This document shows positions 11,367 through 23,057 of a stretch of 64,000 nt of DNA, piece by piece. The notes under the pieces are model-generated. The model searched no databases. It was not told the DNA's origin and saw only the letters and a list, made by a program, of their open reading frames with translations. Numbering within the stretch: position 1 is the stretch's first letter; each line of letters starts with the position of its first letter. The translations under genes and the position numbers were made by a program. Source of the stretch: Thelonectria olida (taxonomy: Eukaryota > Ascomycota > Sordariomycetes > Hypocreales > Nectriaceae); assembly GCA_020736575.1 (NCBI GenBank), contig JAGPYM010000023.1, positions 555,292 through 619,291 of the forward strand, in the 5' to 3' direction.

Positions 11367-11385
11367 ATTAAGAGTCTCATACGCT
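11367..11385 (+). other. copia primer-binding site, tRNA-Lys type
   Basis: The 19 nt directly after the left LTR (attaagagtctcatacgct) are the reverse complement of agcgtatgagactcttaat. That string has the layout of the D-stem/anticodon-arm part of a tRNA with anticodon CUU (Lys). Priming from an internal tRNA cut, rather than the CCA end, is known for some Ty1/copia elements. The tRNA identity is from memory of tRNA-Lys sequences. Confidence 0.65.
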
Positions 11386-11426
11386 ATATTACTAGTCGAT
11401 TGAATACCTAACTGAGGACGGATCGC

Positions 11427-12661
11427 ATGCGAGCACTCTCCGAACACTCGCCGAGAATAATGACGACAAATTCGACCACCAGACTCGTCACAGGACAAGA
11501 TTGGATCACTTGGTTCAAAACACTTAAGACGAAGGCCAAGAGAGAGGACCTTTGGGACTTCCTTGACCCTACGAAGACTAACAAGCCGGAGCTTACACCT
11601 ACGGCACCGACTCCCCCGGATATCACGAAGTTCCGCAAGAAACACGCGTCGAGCAGTCGCGGAACGCTCACCAACACCCCGTCGACCTCGACCCAAAGCA
11701 CCGATACGATCATAGCCCAAACGGATAACGACGACCCGACCTTCCAAGAAGGGGATGACATAGCTATCCAAGCCCAAGACGTTAACGAGCTAACGGAGAA
11801 AGGTCTCCGAACATATAACGCGCTATGGACCAACTACGAGCACCGCAACAAGCTATACTTGCAAACAGTTAAGAAGATAAAGACCATTGAAGACTGGGTT
11901 ATGGATACGATCGATGAAACCCACTCCCGGCACCACTGCTCGGATGAGAAGTCCCTAGCCGAGTGGATTCAATCGCTTTATGACGAGTTCTCCCTTGCTG
12001 AAGACGAACGCAAGCAGAAGGCTCGCCGAGTGTACCGCGAGATACTGGCCGAACCGAGCCTAAAGAAGATCGCAACTTATCAAGCAACTAGCGAGTGGCT
12101 TACGCGTTGGAGGAACGCTATTAACGAAGCCCAGGATGTCAAGCTCCAAGAGGCAACAGAGCCTGATCAGTGGCTCAATGACTTGACTGGCGCCCTACGA
12201 TCTACTCCAATGGAGTCGTGGATTAACGCCTATAGCGTAACCCAGACCCTCCAGGTCAGAGGGTCAGAGCCGGCACGCTCACTGTTGGGCCGGTTACGGC
12301 GGACATTCGCAGAGCGATCGGCAACCAGCCGGAGCCTCTGAGAAAAGCAAGAGTTGCTCACGGAGCTTTCCACGGTGGAGGTAGCCAAGGAGAAGGAGAA
12401 GACGATTACTCGCAGGACGCTCGGCGAAGGGGCGGCAAGAAACGACAAAGGGAAAGCATGGGAGGCGATAGGGATAATAAGTGCCCAGCCTGTTACCTCT
12501 TCCACCCGCTTGCAAAGTGCTACTACGCCTTCCCCGAGAAGAGGCCAGAAGGCTTCAAACTAGCTTCATGGCTTAAACGCAAGGTGGAGAAGCGGATCGA
12601 AGAGAATGAAGACAATCTCGCTGATCGGATCCGGAAGATCAAACTGGAAGGGTCCACGTGA
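11427..12661 (+). pseudogene. copia gag with zinc knuckle, frameshifted
   Basis: Gag-like capsid precursor. ATG 11427 (or 11460) opens a frame of 304 aa ending at 12341; it is charged and helical, with a long Lys/Glu-rich centre. From about 12290 the ancestral frame seems to switch to the +2 frame, which runs in Gly/Arg-rich sequence to a zinc-knuckle-like motif CPACYLFHPLAKC (C-x2-C-x3-H-x4-C, about 12484-12522) and stops at TGA 12659-12661. That TGA sits in the same frame as the protease downstream, so a read-through codon has become a stop. Function is lost. Confidence 0.75.
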
Positions 12662-15600
12662 CTCAGACCGGTAGGCTCCTGTAACGCGAACGCTGCCCTC
12701 GCAGTCGGCGAGCACTACCCGTTGCAGGACTGTGTTCTCTTAGACTCAGGAGCAACACTACATATCTTCCGCGATACATCAAGGATGAGGAACTTAAGAG
12801 CTGCCCAACTAGGAGATTTCTTCTGGTCAGGGACTCAACAAGTGTCAATTGACGGATACGGGGATGCGACTATTACCCTACAGTCCGCCGACGGCTCGCC
12901 GAGGAAGCTCACAATCTATGACGTTGCCCTGTGTACGGCTCTCACCACCAACCTCATATCCTTCTCGAAGTTGAGAAAACGAGGCCTCTGGTGGGATACA
13001 AGACCGGGAAACAACTGTCTCAGAAGATCAGATGGGACCTTCCTTGGAGCCATCGACGAGCGGGAGGGACAACAAATCCTAGAATGGAAAGAGAGTCAAC
13101 CGATCACATCGAACGATCAACGAGCGCTCGCCGACAGATCAGCGGCGCTTCTTACTAACCAACCCCAGAAGAGACGCAAGCACACATCGTGGACTCACAG
13201 ACGACCCCTCTTAGGAGACACCCTTACGTGGCACCAACGGCTAGGTCATCCAGGTCCTGATGCCCTTCGGTGCCTGACAAGCGCCTCAAGGGGCGTTAGA
13301 CTGAAGATGGAAGAGCCCGAGGGACCTCAAAGGATCACTACCGTCGACTGTGATGCATGCGGTGTGGCGAAGGCTCGCCGAGTGATCAGACGGGCTCCGC
13401 GAGAAGCTACAGCCAGAGCGAGACCAGGAGACCGCATGGCCCTCGATTTCCACCCGATGACCCAAGGCTACGCTGGTTACACATCAGTCTGGATCTTTAC
13501 GGATAGAGCCACCGGTTATTCATGGGACTACTACGCAACCAGTTGGTCAACGCCCGCCCTGTGCTCGGCGATTACTCGATTCCTTAAGATGCTAGGTAGA
13601 GGTCCAATACTCCATCAAAGTCAAAGCAATCGAATGCGATAATGAGATTACGGAAATACATCCACGAGTCGCAGAATTGCTAAGTGATCGGGGAATACTC
13701 GCCGAGCCCTCGGCGCCCAATACCCAGGCACAAAATGGAGGCGCGGAACGCGTAGCCGCTGTCATCATACAAAAGAGCCGTGCAATGCGTGCCGGAGCTA
13801 AGTTACCCGAATACCTATGGCCAGAGTCAGTAAAGGCAGCTACCTATCTATATAACCGTACGCCCTCAGTGCACAGGAATCGGAAGACTCCATACGAGCT
13901 TTTCCACGGCCAATTCCGCTCCGACGAGACCGCGAGGCCCGACCTCTCGCACCTTCGAGCCTACGGCTGCAAAGCCTTTGCCCTCACAGCTGACGCACAG
14001 CTACGAAGGAACCGACTACAGAGACAGTCACCAAGAGCCTGGATTGGCTTCCTAGTTGGCTACACATCAAGCAATTCCTTTAGAGTGTGGAACCCACTAC
14101 AAAAGGAGGTCTTCACCACCCGGGACGTCTCGTTCAACGAGCGGCAACTGTTCGACGGGCGCTCGGAGAGCCTTCGGGACGATCTGCTAAAGGAAGACCT
14201 GGAGGCCATCCAAAGGCGAATCCAAGAGCTGCTGTCAATACAAGAACACACAGAACAGTGGGTATCGCAGCCGCCGGATGACGAGGCAGACGAGATCCAA
14301 GATGGGTCAGAGGAAGGTCACTTCGCTGAACACTCGGCGAGTGACCGGGAGCAGGAGGAGTCTGAAGAGACATCTGAAGGATATACAACAGCTAAGTTTG
14401 AGTTACTTCCTACTCCTCCACAGTCGCCGCCTGCCGCGTTCTTCCACACCTTGGCCGCTGGTCTCGGTGTGAAGGGGCGTGAGGAGGGAGAGGCAGACGA
14501 CGAGATCAGTTGCAGAAAGGTTGGCAAACAGCCGGCGAGACAAAGGATCTCCTTCAAGGCAGCATTCCTAGCCGGGAGACTCCAATCACCAAAACACCGC
14601 ACGAGCAACCGTCGAGGGGTCCACGGCAGCCTGGCCAGCTCTGTTGGATCACTTGATGAAGGAAGCGAGACTCAGCCTCAGATTAAACCAGATATAGGAA
14701 AGTGGTGTGCCAAGAGGGTTAGTAGCTCTACAAATACTGTAGGAAAGCTGAAGGCTCTGCGGGAGAGAAGCTCTATATCTGGGGAGGTAGGGCAGCCCTC
14801 TGTCGGTACACATTGGCGTATGCTAGAGCCGCTTCCTAGCTCGCATGCGAATGTAGCCAGTCATCCGTACCGGGATGCAATACTTACAGCTGAGAAGGCA
14901 CATCTACAGAGTCACGCAGAGTCACAATCGTGGATCGAAGTCACTAAGTCTGCGGCGAAGGGTCGCCGAGTGCTCGGCTGCCACTGGGTCTATGTCTATA
15001 AGCTCGATAAACACGGCAGATTCCAAAAGATCAAAGCACGCCTCGTGGTCCGCGGCGACCAGCAAGCGATCGATAGCCGAGAGACCTACGCAGCAACACT
15101 CGCGGGCATGTCATTCAGGACCCTCGTGGCCCTAGCTAACCGATTCGACTATACTATGTTGCAATACGATGCAGTCAACGCCTTCGTACATGCGAAGCTC
15201 GATGAAGAGATTTATATGGAAATGCCCAGAGGATATCAGAAGCCAGGGAGGATCCTGAAGCTGCAGAAAGCCCTCTATGGTCTTAGACGATCGCCCCTTC
15301 TGTGGCAAAAGCACTTCGAGAAGGGCTTGCTACAGGCGGGCTTTCGCCGAGTGCCCGGCGAGGACTGCTGTTGGCTCCACGGAGATATCATTTTCTTCTT
15401 CTACGTGGATGACTGCGTCCTCTGCTTTCCGAGGCAGGTCAAACCCCGAGCAATGTCACTAATAGAAGACCTGCAGAAGACCTATCATCTAGAAGGAGGC
15501 AAGCCTCTACAGTGGTTCCTAGGCATCGAAGTAATCCGAGACCGTGGAAACCGTCGCCTGTGGCTCTCACAGTCCTCCTATATTGACAAGATGCGCCGAC

Positions 15601-16475
15601 TGCTCGCTGATCACACGCCGAGACTACGAGCGATGACTCCTATGATACAGGAAGAACTGTTGCCCTACGAAGAGATCGCTAGCCCCAGAAGCGTCAACCT
15701 TTATCAACGCAAAGTCGGAACGATTATGTACGCAGCCGTGATGACCCGACCGGATGTGGCGTTTGCAGCAAGCCGGCTAGCTAGGTTCAACCAGAACCCA
15801 GGGCCACAGCACCATCAGGCAGCTGATCGGGCCCTATGGTATCTCATCGAAACACGCGGCCTTTCCCTCGAATATGGCACGATCCCCGGATGCGAAGAAG
15901 ATGGCTTACAAGTGGCTTCCGATGCGAGTTTCGCGGACAACTCGGCAGACCGTCGGAGCTCACAAGCCTTCGTCATGAAGCTATTCGGAGGGATCACATC
16001 ATGGAGAGCGAACAAACAGGATACAGTCACAACATCGACTACGGAAGCGGAGCTCCTAGCACTATCCCAAGCAGCCAAAGAAGCCCTCTTTGCTAGTAGA
16101 CTCATCTCTGCCTTGAGAGTCGACTTGTCCTCGCCAACTGCTCGCCGAGCAATCGCTTCGCCCTCGAGAGTCAAAATCGAATGCGACAATAAGCAGACTA
16201 TTCGACTAGTCACCGCGGAGCTCGTGCAGTTACGAACAAAGCTACGGCACGTCGACATTCACAACCACTGGCTGAGGCAGGAAGTGTTGGAGGAAAGAAT
16301 TGAAGTTATTTACACCCCGTCAACGCGACTGCTCGCCGACGGCTTGACGAAAAGCCTGCCTGGAGAGGCATTTGCCAAATTCGCTCAGCAACTCAAGCTC
16401 GCAGACCTCTCTAAGATATTAGAACAACGAAGGAATGATGAAGGATCCAGCTTGACGGCGATGCCCTCAAGCTGA
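12662..16475 (+). pseudogene. copia pol: protease, integrase, RT, RNase H
   Basis: Domains in copia order. Aspartic protease: LLDSGATLHIF at about 12736. GAG_pre-integrase zinc finger: WHQRLGHPG, then CDACGVAKARR. Integrase: MALDFHPMT, and SAPNTQAQNGGAERV after a frameshift. Reverse transcriptase: YDAVNAFVHAKLDEEIYMEM and FFYVDDCVL near 15395. RNase H: SDASFADNSADRRSSQAF, STTEAELLALS and LADGLTKSLP. The frame changes by one nucleotide between about 13580 and 13620 inside the integrase core, splitting the gene into 12722-13642 and 13677-16475. RT and RNase H are in one intact frame of 932 codons. The purine tract aagctgaagggg just before 16483 is the likely polypurine tract. Confidence 0.9.
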
Positions 16476-16482
16476 AGGGGCG

Positions 16483-16684
16483 TGTTAGATTGGATCATGT
16501 ACAGTGCATAGGACCGGGGGTGGTCACGTGGTGACGCCCGGGGCCGCGTCAGGGCCTGGGAATGGCCTGATGTATATAGGGGAAGATAAACACTCGATCG
16601 ATCAGGGAGGAGACCTCCCAGAGACACAACACACACATAATACATACAATCAAGTCATCCAAGTGCCACGCTAGCTTTCCGACA
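16483..16684 (+). repeat. right copia LTR
   Basis: A 202-bp LTR from TGTTAG to CCGACA, matching the two halves of the left LTR. Differences are mainly transitions plus a 4-nt indel near 16532. Confidence 0.93.
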
Positions 16685-16711
16685 GTTATATTTAATAAAG
16701 GGAAAAATATA

Positions 16712-18571
16712 ACGTACATGATAAGCGAGTCGGAAATACAAGCGAGTCGGAAAAAAATCCCCCAACCACCTTCATTTTCCTTTAATCAATTATTTCTCAA
16801 CCACCAAGTATGCCACAATTAAGCAAAGAGAAAAATATTATCCTCGCCCTTCAGGCTCTTCGAAACGACCTAAAATTACGCATCTATCCCGCTGCAAGGA
16901 TATATAAAGTCCCGCCTAGCACCCTCTATAATCGATATTATAGCAAACCTTCTCGAGGCGATATTATCCCGAATTCACGCAAACTATCCGATCTAGAGGA
17001 ACAGATCATTATTAAATATATTATCGACCTAGACTCTCGAGGGTTTCCCCCTCGGCTTCGTGGTGTGGAAGAAATGGCCAACCGACTGCTCGCCGACCGC
17101 AACGCATCACCCGTCGGCAAGCGCTGGGCTTCCAACTTCGTCAGGCGACAACCAGACCTAAAGACGCGTTTTAATCGTAGATACGATTATTAGAGGGCTA
17201 AATGCAAAGATCCGGCCATTATTCGCCATTAGTTTAGGCTCGTGGAGAATACAATCGCGAAATACGGTATCAACCTAGCTGACATCTACAACTTTGACGA
17301 GACTGGCTTTATGATGGGCATTATTGCAAGCGGAATAGTTGTCACGGGCGCAGAAAGACATAGAAAGGCGAAATTAGTGCAGCCTGGAAACCGGGAATGG
17401 GTTACGGCCATTCAGGCGATCAATACCGAAGGCTGGGTGATCGCGCCATTCATTATGGTTGCGGGCTAATATCACCTTGCTAATTAGTACCAAGAAAGCA
17501 ACCTCCCGGACGATTGGGCTATTGCAACGACTCATAATAGCTGGACTGATAATGATATAGGTCTTGAGTGGCTCAAACACTTCGATCAATACACCAAGGC
17601 CCGATCAACCGGTCGCTATCGTCTTCTAATCCTTAATGGGCATAACAGCCACCACTCGGTCGACTTTGAGAAATATTGCGAAGGCAACCACATCATCATG
17701 CTGTGTATGCCAGCTCATTCGTCTTATCTACTCCAGCCTCTTGACGTTGGGTGCTTTGGTCCGCTTAAAAAGGCATATAGTCGAGAAATCGAGCATCTGA
17801 TCAGGTGCTCGATAACCCATGTTTCCAAGACCGACTTCTTCCCGGCCTTTTGTGCCGCCCATGAAGCTGCGATGATAAGGAGTAATATTGAGGGAGGTTT
17901 TCGAGGGGCGGGACTTATTCCCTTGAACCCAGAAAATGTCATATCGAAGCTTGACGTGCAGCTACGGACTCCAACACCGATTAGAGAGGAGGTCGGCCTC
18001 CCCGACCCTTGGGTTTCTAAGACACTAAAGATAGTGCTTGAGGCTAGCTTACAGTCTGAATACCTCGAAAGACAAATCAAAAGGCATTAGAGTAGCTCAC
18101 CTGCGTTTATTCTTGAGGCCCTGAAGTTATTGACTAAGGGAATAAAGGCAATAATGCATAAGATGAGCTTATTAGAGTCTGAGGTCTAGGACCTTCGACA
18201 GTCAAATGAGACCCTTAGCAAGCGGCGCAGAGCGAAAAGAACCCGGCTGCGAAATGGAGGGAAGATAACTGTAGGTGAGGGGAAGGATAAGATTAATCAG
18301 AAAGACGTTGATGCGCAGGTGAGGGCGGAATTATCGAGAAGTGGTGATCGGGGAAGGTCGGGGGCGGCGAGGGAAAGGCGGTGTGGAATATATAGTAAGG
18401 CTGGTCATAACTCAAGAACATGTCAGATTGTTATTGAAATATCTGGAGAAGAGAATAGCGATTAGTTTCAATTGATTTAAGGCTTTATTTTGATTTTATC
18501 TAGAATTCTATCTGGAGGGTGAGGATTTTTTTCCGACTCGCTTGTATTTCCGACTCGCTTATCATGTACGT
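16712..18571 (+). mobile_element. pogo/Fot DNA transposon, copy 2 (dead)
   Basis: An 1860-bp element with terminal inverted repeats beginning acgtacatgataagcgagtc, flanked by TA (16710-16711 and 18572-18573). It is a diverged relative of copy 1 with a different outermost TIR but the same gene plan. It lies 27 bp beyond the copia right LTR. Confidence 0.9.
16810..18465 (+). pseudogene. pogo transposase with six in-frame stops
   Basis: A single frame can be followed for 552 codons from ATG 16810 to 18465, with the same domains as copy 1 and a continuous join into the C-terminal knuckle. Stops lie at 17191, 17230, 17467, 17485, 18088 and 18187. By comparison with copy 1, each stop replaces Gln (CAG/CAA) or Trp (TGG), so each is a C-to-T or G-to-A change. 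One knuckle Cys is also changed to Tyr. This pattern is what RIP produces in fungal repeats. Confidence 0.88.
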
Positions 18572-18573
18572 TA

Positions 18574-19375
18574 TAGAAAGGAATATAAAAGATAGAAATA
18601 GGAAAGAAACCCCTTTTTTTCTTCAAGTATATTAATATTATAATTAATATTTACTTATAGCTATACTAAGGCTAGTCTATTATAATAATATTAATTAATA
18701 TAAAATTAAAAATAATTAATAGTTATAAGTATTTATATATTATAAGACTTTAATTTAATAGGCACTTTACTAGTGCCTGCTAGATTTCCTTATAGCGTAT
18801 TAGGGCTTATACTATTATACTAACTAATGTATAGGTTGGCCTGTTCTGTCACGGCCTGGTCCACTGTGCAGGGCTTAAAAGAGCTGTTGTGTGCCACTGT
18901 AATTGCAACCAATGCGATTATGACCAATCTTTTGCCCTATGGTATAGCGGTCTAGCGCAACCGTTACATGTTCCTTAGTTGTGGCTTGAGGCCGGGTCCG
19001 TGGCGTGGGGTCTGTGGCTTATTGTCAGATATTAGGGTGAATTATGTGTTATTCATCTTGTCTGTGTCCTCTCTTGCTGCTTGAGGTTTCAGAGCAAGCT
19101 TTATATGCCTTTTCTGTGCTATGTGGAATCAACTGGAAGCTGCTTGCTAAGCCTGTGGCAATAGGTGGCAACTGTCATCTTTGATGACAATATTTATCAG
19201 CCTTTCAAGCTATTTCCATGAGCTTCCTTTTGCCACTATTCAACACTTATGGTCCTTACAGATCAGTGGCTATCTGCTCTTGGTTCTGCAGCTTGGGTCT
19301 AGGTTTGTCTCTTTCCGCGGGCTCTGTACTTACAGTTGATGCATTGACAGCTATCTACATGTTGTATAGAAGGAC
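18574..19375. other. AT-rich block then gene-free DNA
   Basis: 18600-18840 is dominated by A/T (many taatatta-like strings) and may be an old RIP-mutated repeat. 18840-19375 has more normal composition and no convincing ORF. It contains the 3' flank of the minus-strand gene that ends at 19376. Confidence 0.5.
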
Positions 19376-21238
19376 TTACGTCCATGACGCTCTTCTCTTG
19401 GTTCCAGGCTTGGCGGGTTGTAGGCTGACGTCTTCCGGCCTTTCCTTGCAGCGGCTCGTCACTCGAACTCCTTGAAGGACATGTCTTATCCGCTTTTCCG
19501 TGTCCCCTGTCCGGATATCTGAGAACGGCCTCTCATCATAGCTCCGCATCCGCCGCAGTTTCACTCCAAAGTCCACCAGTGGAATTAAGGTCGTCGCTGA
19601 CATCCGTCTGTAAATCATAAACCCCCACAAAACCACTATCCAGCAAGAGATGAGTGCTACCGACTGAAGCACAATATATGCGGTATAAGGAGCTCTGTTG
19701 ATGATAAATCTTGTAAATGGCCGGCTAATAGAAGCCATCACATGGAATTCCGCTGGCAGGTCTGGCGTTTGGCCGCTGGGCTCAGCGTTTGCCACAGCTG
19801 GGTTACCGTTGTTATTGGCGGTAAACTCCCACAAGATGAATGCTATGATGCTCTTCAGCATCCTATAAGCATCTGCCTTCCAAAAGGTTTGGTACGCATC
19901 TGACCCAGCTATCCAAAACCCGAAAGCCACTGAGGACTGAACTGGCAGATTTGCGGCTGTGTAATTCAACAGCCACCCGACTGCTAGACTCAAAGCCTGA
20001 ACATCGGGTCGCGACTTTGCTTCCTTGGTGGTTAGGGTCGAGACCGATAATATCGTGTTATTTTCCGCCCCGTTGATGCTGGAAGCTGTGTAACTGGATA
20101 CCGAGAACGTCATGGTCACGTTATGTGCTGACCCTGATTCCCCAACCAGGCATTGTCCGTTCTGAATGCCGCCCTTACAGAGGTAGATGCCTAAAAGCAG
20201 AATGAGCGAGATTGGATCGTTTGAGGACAGAAAAATAAAACCAGTGGCAGTCCATACCCGCTTTGAGTGATTCATGATGGACGGCGCTGTCGCTTAGACA
20301 GAATTGTAATCCGACCCGGTCCTTGCCGAATACTGCGCAGTCGGCAGACGAGAAGAAATTGTCTTGTGAGCTCAATCCCTCAGCAAAATCAATTCGCATT
20401 GCCGGCGCGCTCTCGATACTAATGACTGAGCCGTCTGGCACGGTGCTGTTTAGCTGGGGCCACATGAGATAGGTCCCACCGGGTAGAATATATGAATCGC
20501 AAGGGATCATGGCACCAGCGCAAGATGATGGCTTTAGAGATACTGAGAACTGAGGATTATAGATGAAAGAGTATGAGCTTGCAAGTGCGAAGTATGGGAT
20601 CGTGGTATTGAAGTCCCTCAAAAAGGGGCCAACAAGGGATCCGTTGAAGGGCCCAGTTCCAGCGAGGACATCAAAGACGTCGATTGGATAGTACGAGGTG
20701 ATGACAGAGGTGTTGACTATAAACTCTTGGTCAGCCCTTGCGAGGCCTGACTGACTAAATGAGTTGTACTGACTAAAGAGTATAACACTGCCAATGGTGG
20801 TGGCAATGAAAAGAAAGAGCCTAGTCGTCGGGTTAGTACTTGCACTTCGAAATCAACGCCGTCATCCTACCTTGCCAATCCACCAGCACCAGTCGCCCAT
20901 GTCGTCGTTCTCGAACACATCAGCTTCGCGATACCAAAGGGTCCCGTCGTCGGCGAGAGGATTAGTAAAGTCAAGATTCGAAAACCCGTCTCAGAACTGG
21001 CCAAAGCCCACATAGCTATTTCGAACGACGCTGCAACAGCGCTTGTGGTGGCCCACGAGGTGATAGCCTGAATTACACGTAATATGGTGATGGTGTTCGC
21101 AAAGGATACGTTGAGTCTCGATTGGATCTCGTATGCAGCCTGGTCCCCCGGTGTAGGCGCCAAGGCCGTTGATGCAAACCAGGCTGTGACGACAAATGCC
21201 ACCGTGGCGAACGCAGTCCAAGTCGTCAGCGCGATCAT
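19376..21238 (-). CDS. multi-pass membrane protein, uncharacterised
   Basis: Predicted exons on the minus strand are 21238-20871, 20820-20258 and 20190-19376, giving 581 aa. Intron 20821-20870 has a donor GTAGGA and a textbook TACTAAC branch; intron 20191-20257 runs from GTATGG to TTTTAG. Frames join exactly at both. I chose ATG 21238; the longer open frame to 21283 would need a TTG. Hydrophobic segments: residues about 1-23, about 50-80, one at the start of exon 2, and a strong one near the C-terminus (about residues 460-485) before a basic cytoplasmic tail. The large loop between the third and last segments is rich in Ser/Thr and N-glycosylation-like sites, so it is probably extracellular. 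It resembles a family of uncharacterised Pezizomycotina membrane proteins; no function is assignable. Divergent from the gene at 22034. Confidence 0.75.
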
Positions 21239-22033
21239 CTTGAAACTTGCTATGAAAGTGCTTGGGTTGTGATTGTATGTCAATGAGAGACAGCTGATGG
21301 AATGCTGAGGTTCTCATTCCTAAATTGGGGTTTATAAATCACATGCCTGCGGCCTGATGCCAACACATCCATGGCTAAGGCCAAGACGTAAACCCTACGT
21401 AAACCCTACGTAAGTGATATGTAGAAGTGCATGATTAGAGTTTCAATCTCCTTGTGCGAACGGAAGACTCTAGCAGGTCAGTTGACCCACTGTTAGATCA
21501 CTAGTTGCCCTGATTAGTATTGTGGCTTAATAAAGTCATCGCTGTTATGGTCTTATGAGTAAGAAGCTTGCGGCCGTTGCGAATTGCGGTGTTAAGTTAA
21601 GTACCGTCTAATGCCCTAGGATCCTTGCAAGTGACCGCACTGGGCGTCCACTGGAGACATTCTAAAGTTATGGCTGAAGGTTCTGGTGTCGCATTGCAGG
21701 ATGGAGGGGAATCGGTAGGCGTTAGAGGCGCCCAGATCCTCAGCGCGCAAAAGTCTGGGCTCAGACTAATCAGAGCTCTTGTTAGTCGCAATACCTTATC
21801 CTCTACTATCCTCCGTCCGAGAAGTTAGTAGACTCCTGATAAGACCTTATCAGTCATGCTCCCTACCCCTTATAGCAACCACTAACTATTGGAGCCATAA
21901 CAGTGGAGCGAAGTACGCCTTGGAGGCTTAAGTAGCAGCTCCCTTCCACTGTCAGCAGACGCTCTCTCCCTCATGGAATCCGCCCAACTTGCCCAATCCT
22001 TGAGCTTCCCGTGGAACGGTGAAACTTTCAAGC
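21239..22033. other. shared upstream region of two divergent genes
   Basis: No gene found. A short direct duplication, aaaccctacgtaaaccctacg, lies near 21389-21410. The region presumably holds promoters for the genes at 21238 (minus) and 22034 (plus). Confidence 0.5.
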
Positions 22034-23057
22034 ATGATGCAGTCGGTCCTGCCGAAATTCCTCATTGCTCTTTCTCTCCAGAGAGTCGGATGTTGGAGAC
22101 CGTCGGGACCCACGGCTCCCCCATTGAGCGACAATCGGACGGCACCAGCACCAACGCAAGCTCCCCTGCGTAGGGCAGATTTCGATCCGGAGGGATCTAC
22201 TTTACCTCCGTGCGCTCAATTGTCTGGCGACGCGAGTATGGAGGGTATACTTCCTCTTCAGTCCTCTGGCTGCTAACTTGCTCCTCCCTAATTACCTAGG
22301 TGTATCAGATTATATCTTCAACTGCCCAGCGGACCAAATATGTAACATATTATACCCAGAGGGCAACTACTGGGGCTGCTGCAAGGAGGTTCCCGTTCCG
22401 GGATGTATCACGTTGAATTGTCCGACGTATAGCTCATGTATCGACTCGACTGCGCTGGGCTGTTGCGACTCAGACTGTATGACTGATTCAGGGATTTTGA
22501 AATGGTTCGTTATGAACTTTGCTCGATTGCGCTATTCTCTTTTTCCCAATCCGAGCTAACTAGCTTGCAGCTCCGGCTCTGCTAAACCTTTCTGCGCGAT
22601 AGGCAGTGCGTCCATGAGTACGTTGACGGGCGGACTTACATCATCCCCGCCACTCACGACATTGAGCCAGTACGCATGTGCAGATTATCCGTACACCTTA
22701 CATTACACGGTTTTTGAAGACTATCTAGATATTCAATTCGTCTGTGCGCCCCCATGGGTCACGAACCCTACGTCTCTTGCTGCCTGGAGCAAGTCAGCAG
22801 CGCCCGAAGTTAGCGCTGGTATGATTCAGGACTTTGCAGACCCATTTGATCAGGTCGTCGCTAGGGTCAACTTCTCGGCGTCGACCGTCTTGTCATCAGC
22901 GAATTGCACAATAGCTTTCGTCCCGACCGTGCAGATACCCACTGCAGCGTCTGCAACTAGTACGACCAGCTCAGCGGGTGTTAGACGGGCAGTTTCGCCG
23001 ACGAACATCGTGTATATCCTCTCTCTACTTTTTGCCGGACAGTTCTTGTTATCCTGA
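22034..23057 (+). CDS. secreted Cys-rich protein, possibly GPI-anchored
   Basis: Predicted exons are 22034-22244, 22300-22504 and 22571-23057, giving 300 aa. Introns are 22245-22299 (GTATAC to CCTAG, with gctaac/ctaatt branch candidates) and 22505-22570 (GTTCGT to TTGCAG, gctaac branch). ATG 22034 opens a moderately hydrophobic leader (VLPKFLIALSL), a weak signal peptide. A Cys-rich module follows (paired CC, CIDSTALGCCDSDC), then a Ser/Thr/Ala-rich stretch and a hydrophobic C-terminus (YILSLLFAGQFLL) ending at the stop, the usual layout of a GPI-anchored wall protein. It resembles the Cys-rich secreted proteins common in ascomycetes; no partner or ligand can be named. The first exon is the least certain part. 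Confidence 0.65.

Larger units (their letters stand above)
9248..16684 (+). mobile_element. Ty1/copia LTR retrotransposon, decayed, with nested pogo
   Basis: Left LTR begins TGTTAG at 9248 and ends CCGACA at 11366 (interrupted by a pogo element); right LTR is 16483-16684. Between them lie a tRNA primer site (11367-11385), gag, protease, integrase, reverse transcriptase and RNase H in copia order. The flanking 5-mers (aatac left, gttat right) do not match, so no target duplication is visible. LTRs differ at roughly ten positions plus a small indel over 202 bp, so insertion is not recent. Frameshifts and a stop break gag-pol. Confidence 0.92.

Noticed and set aside
9243..16689. 5-bp target duplication of the copia element
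   Set aside because: The flanking 5-mers aatac and gttat differ, so no duplication is claimed.
20867..21283. Start of the membrane protein at 21283
   Set aside because: That codon is TTG. The first ATG in frame is at 21238, right before the first hydrophobic segment.
22019..22033. Start of the Cys-rich protein at 22019
   Set aside because: The codon is GTG; ATG 22034 is used instead.
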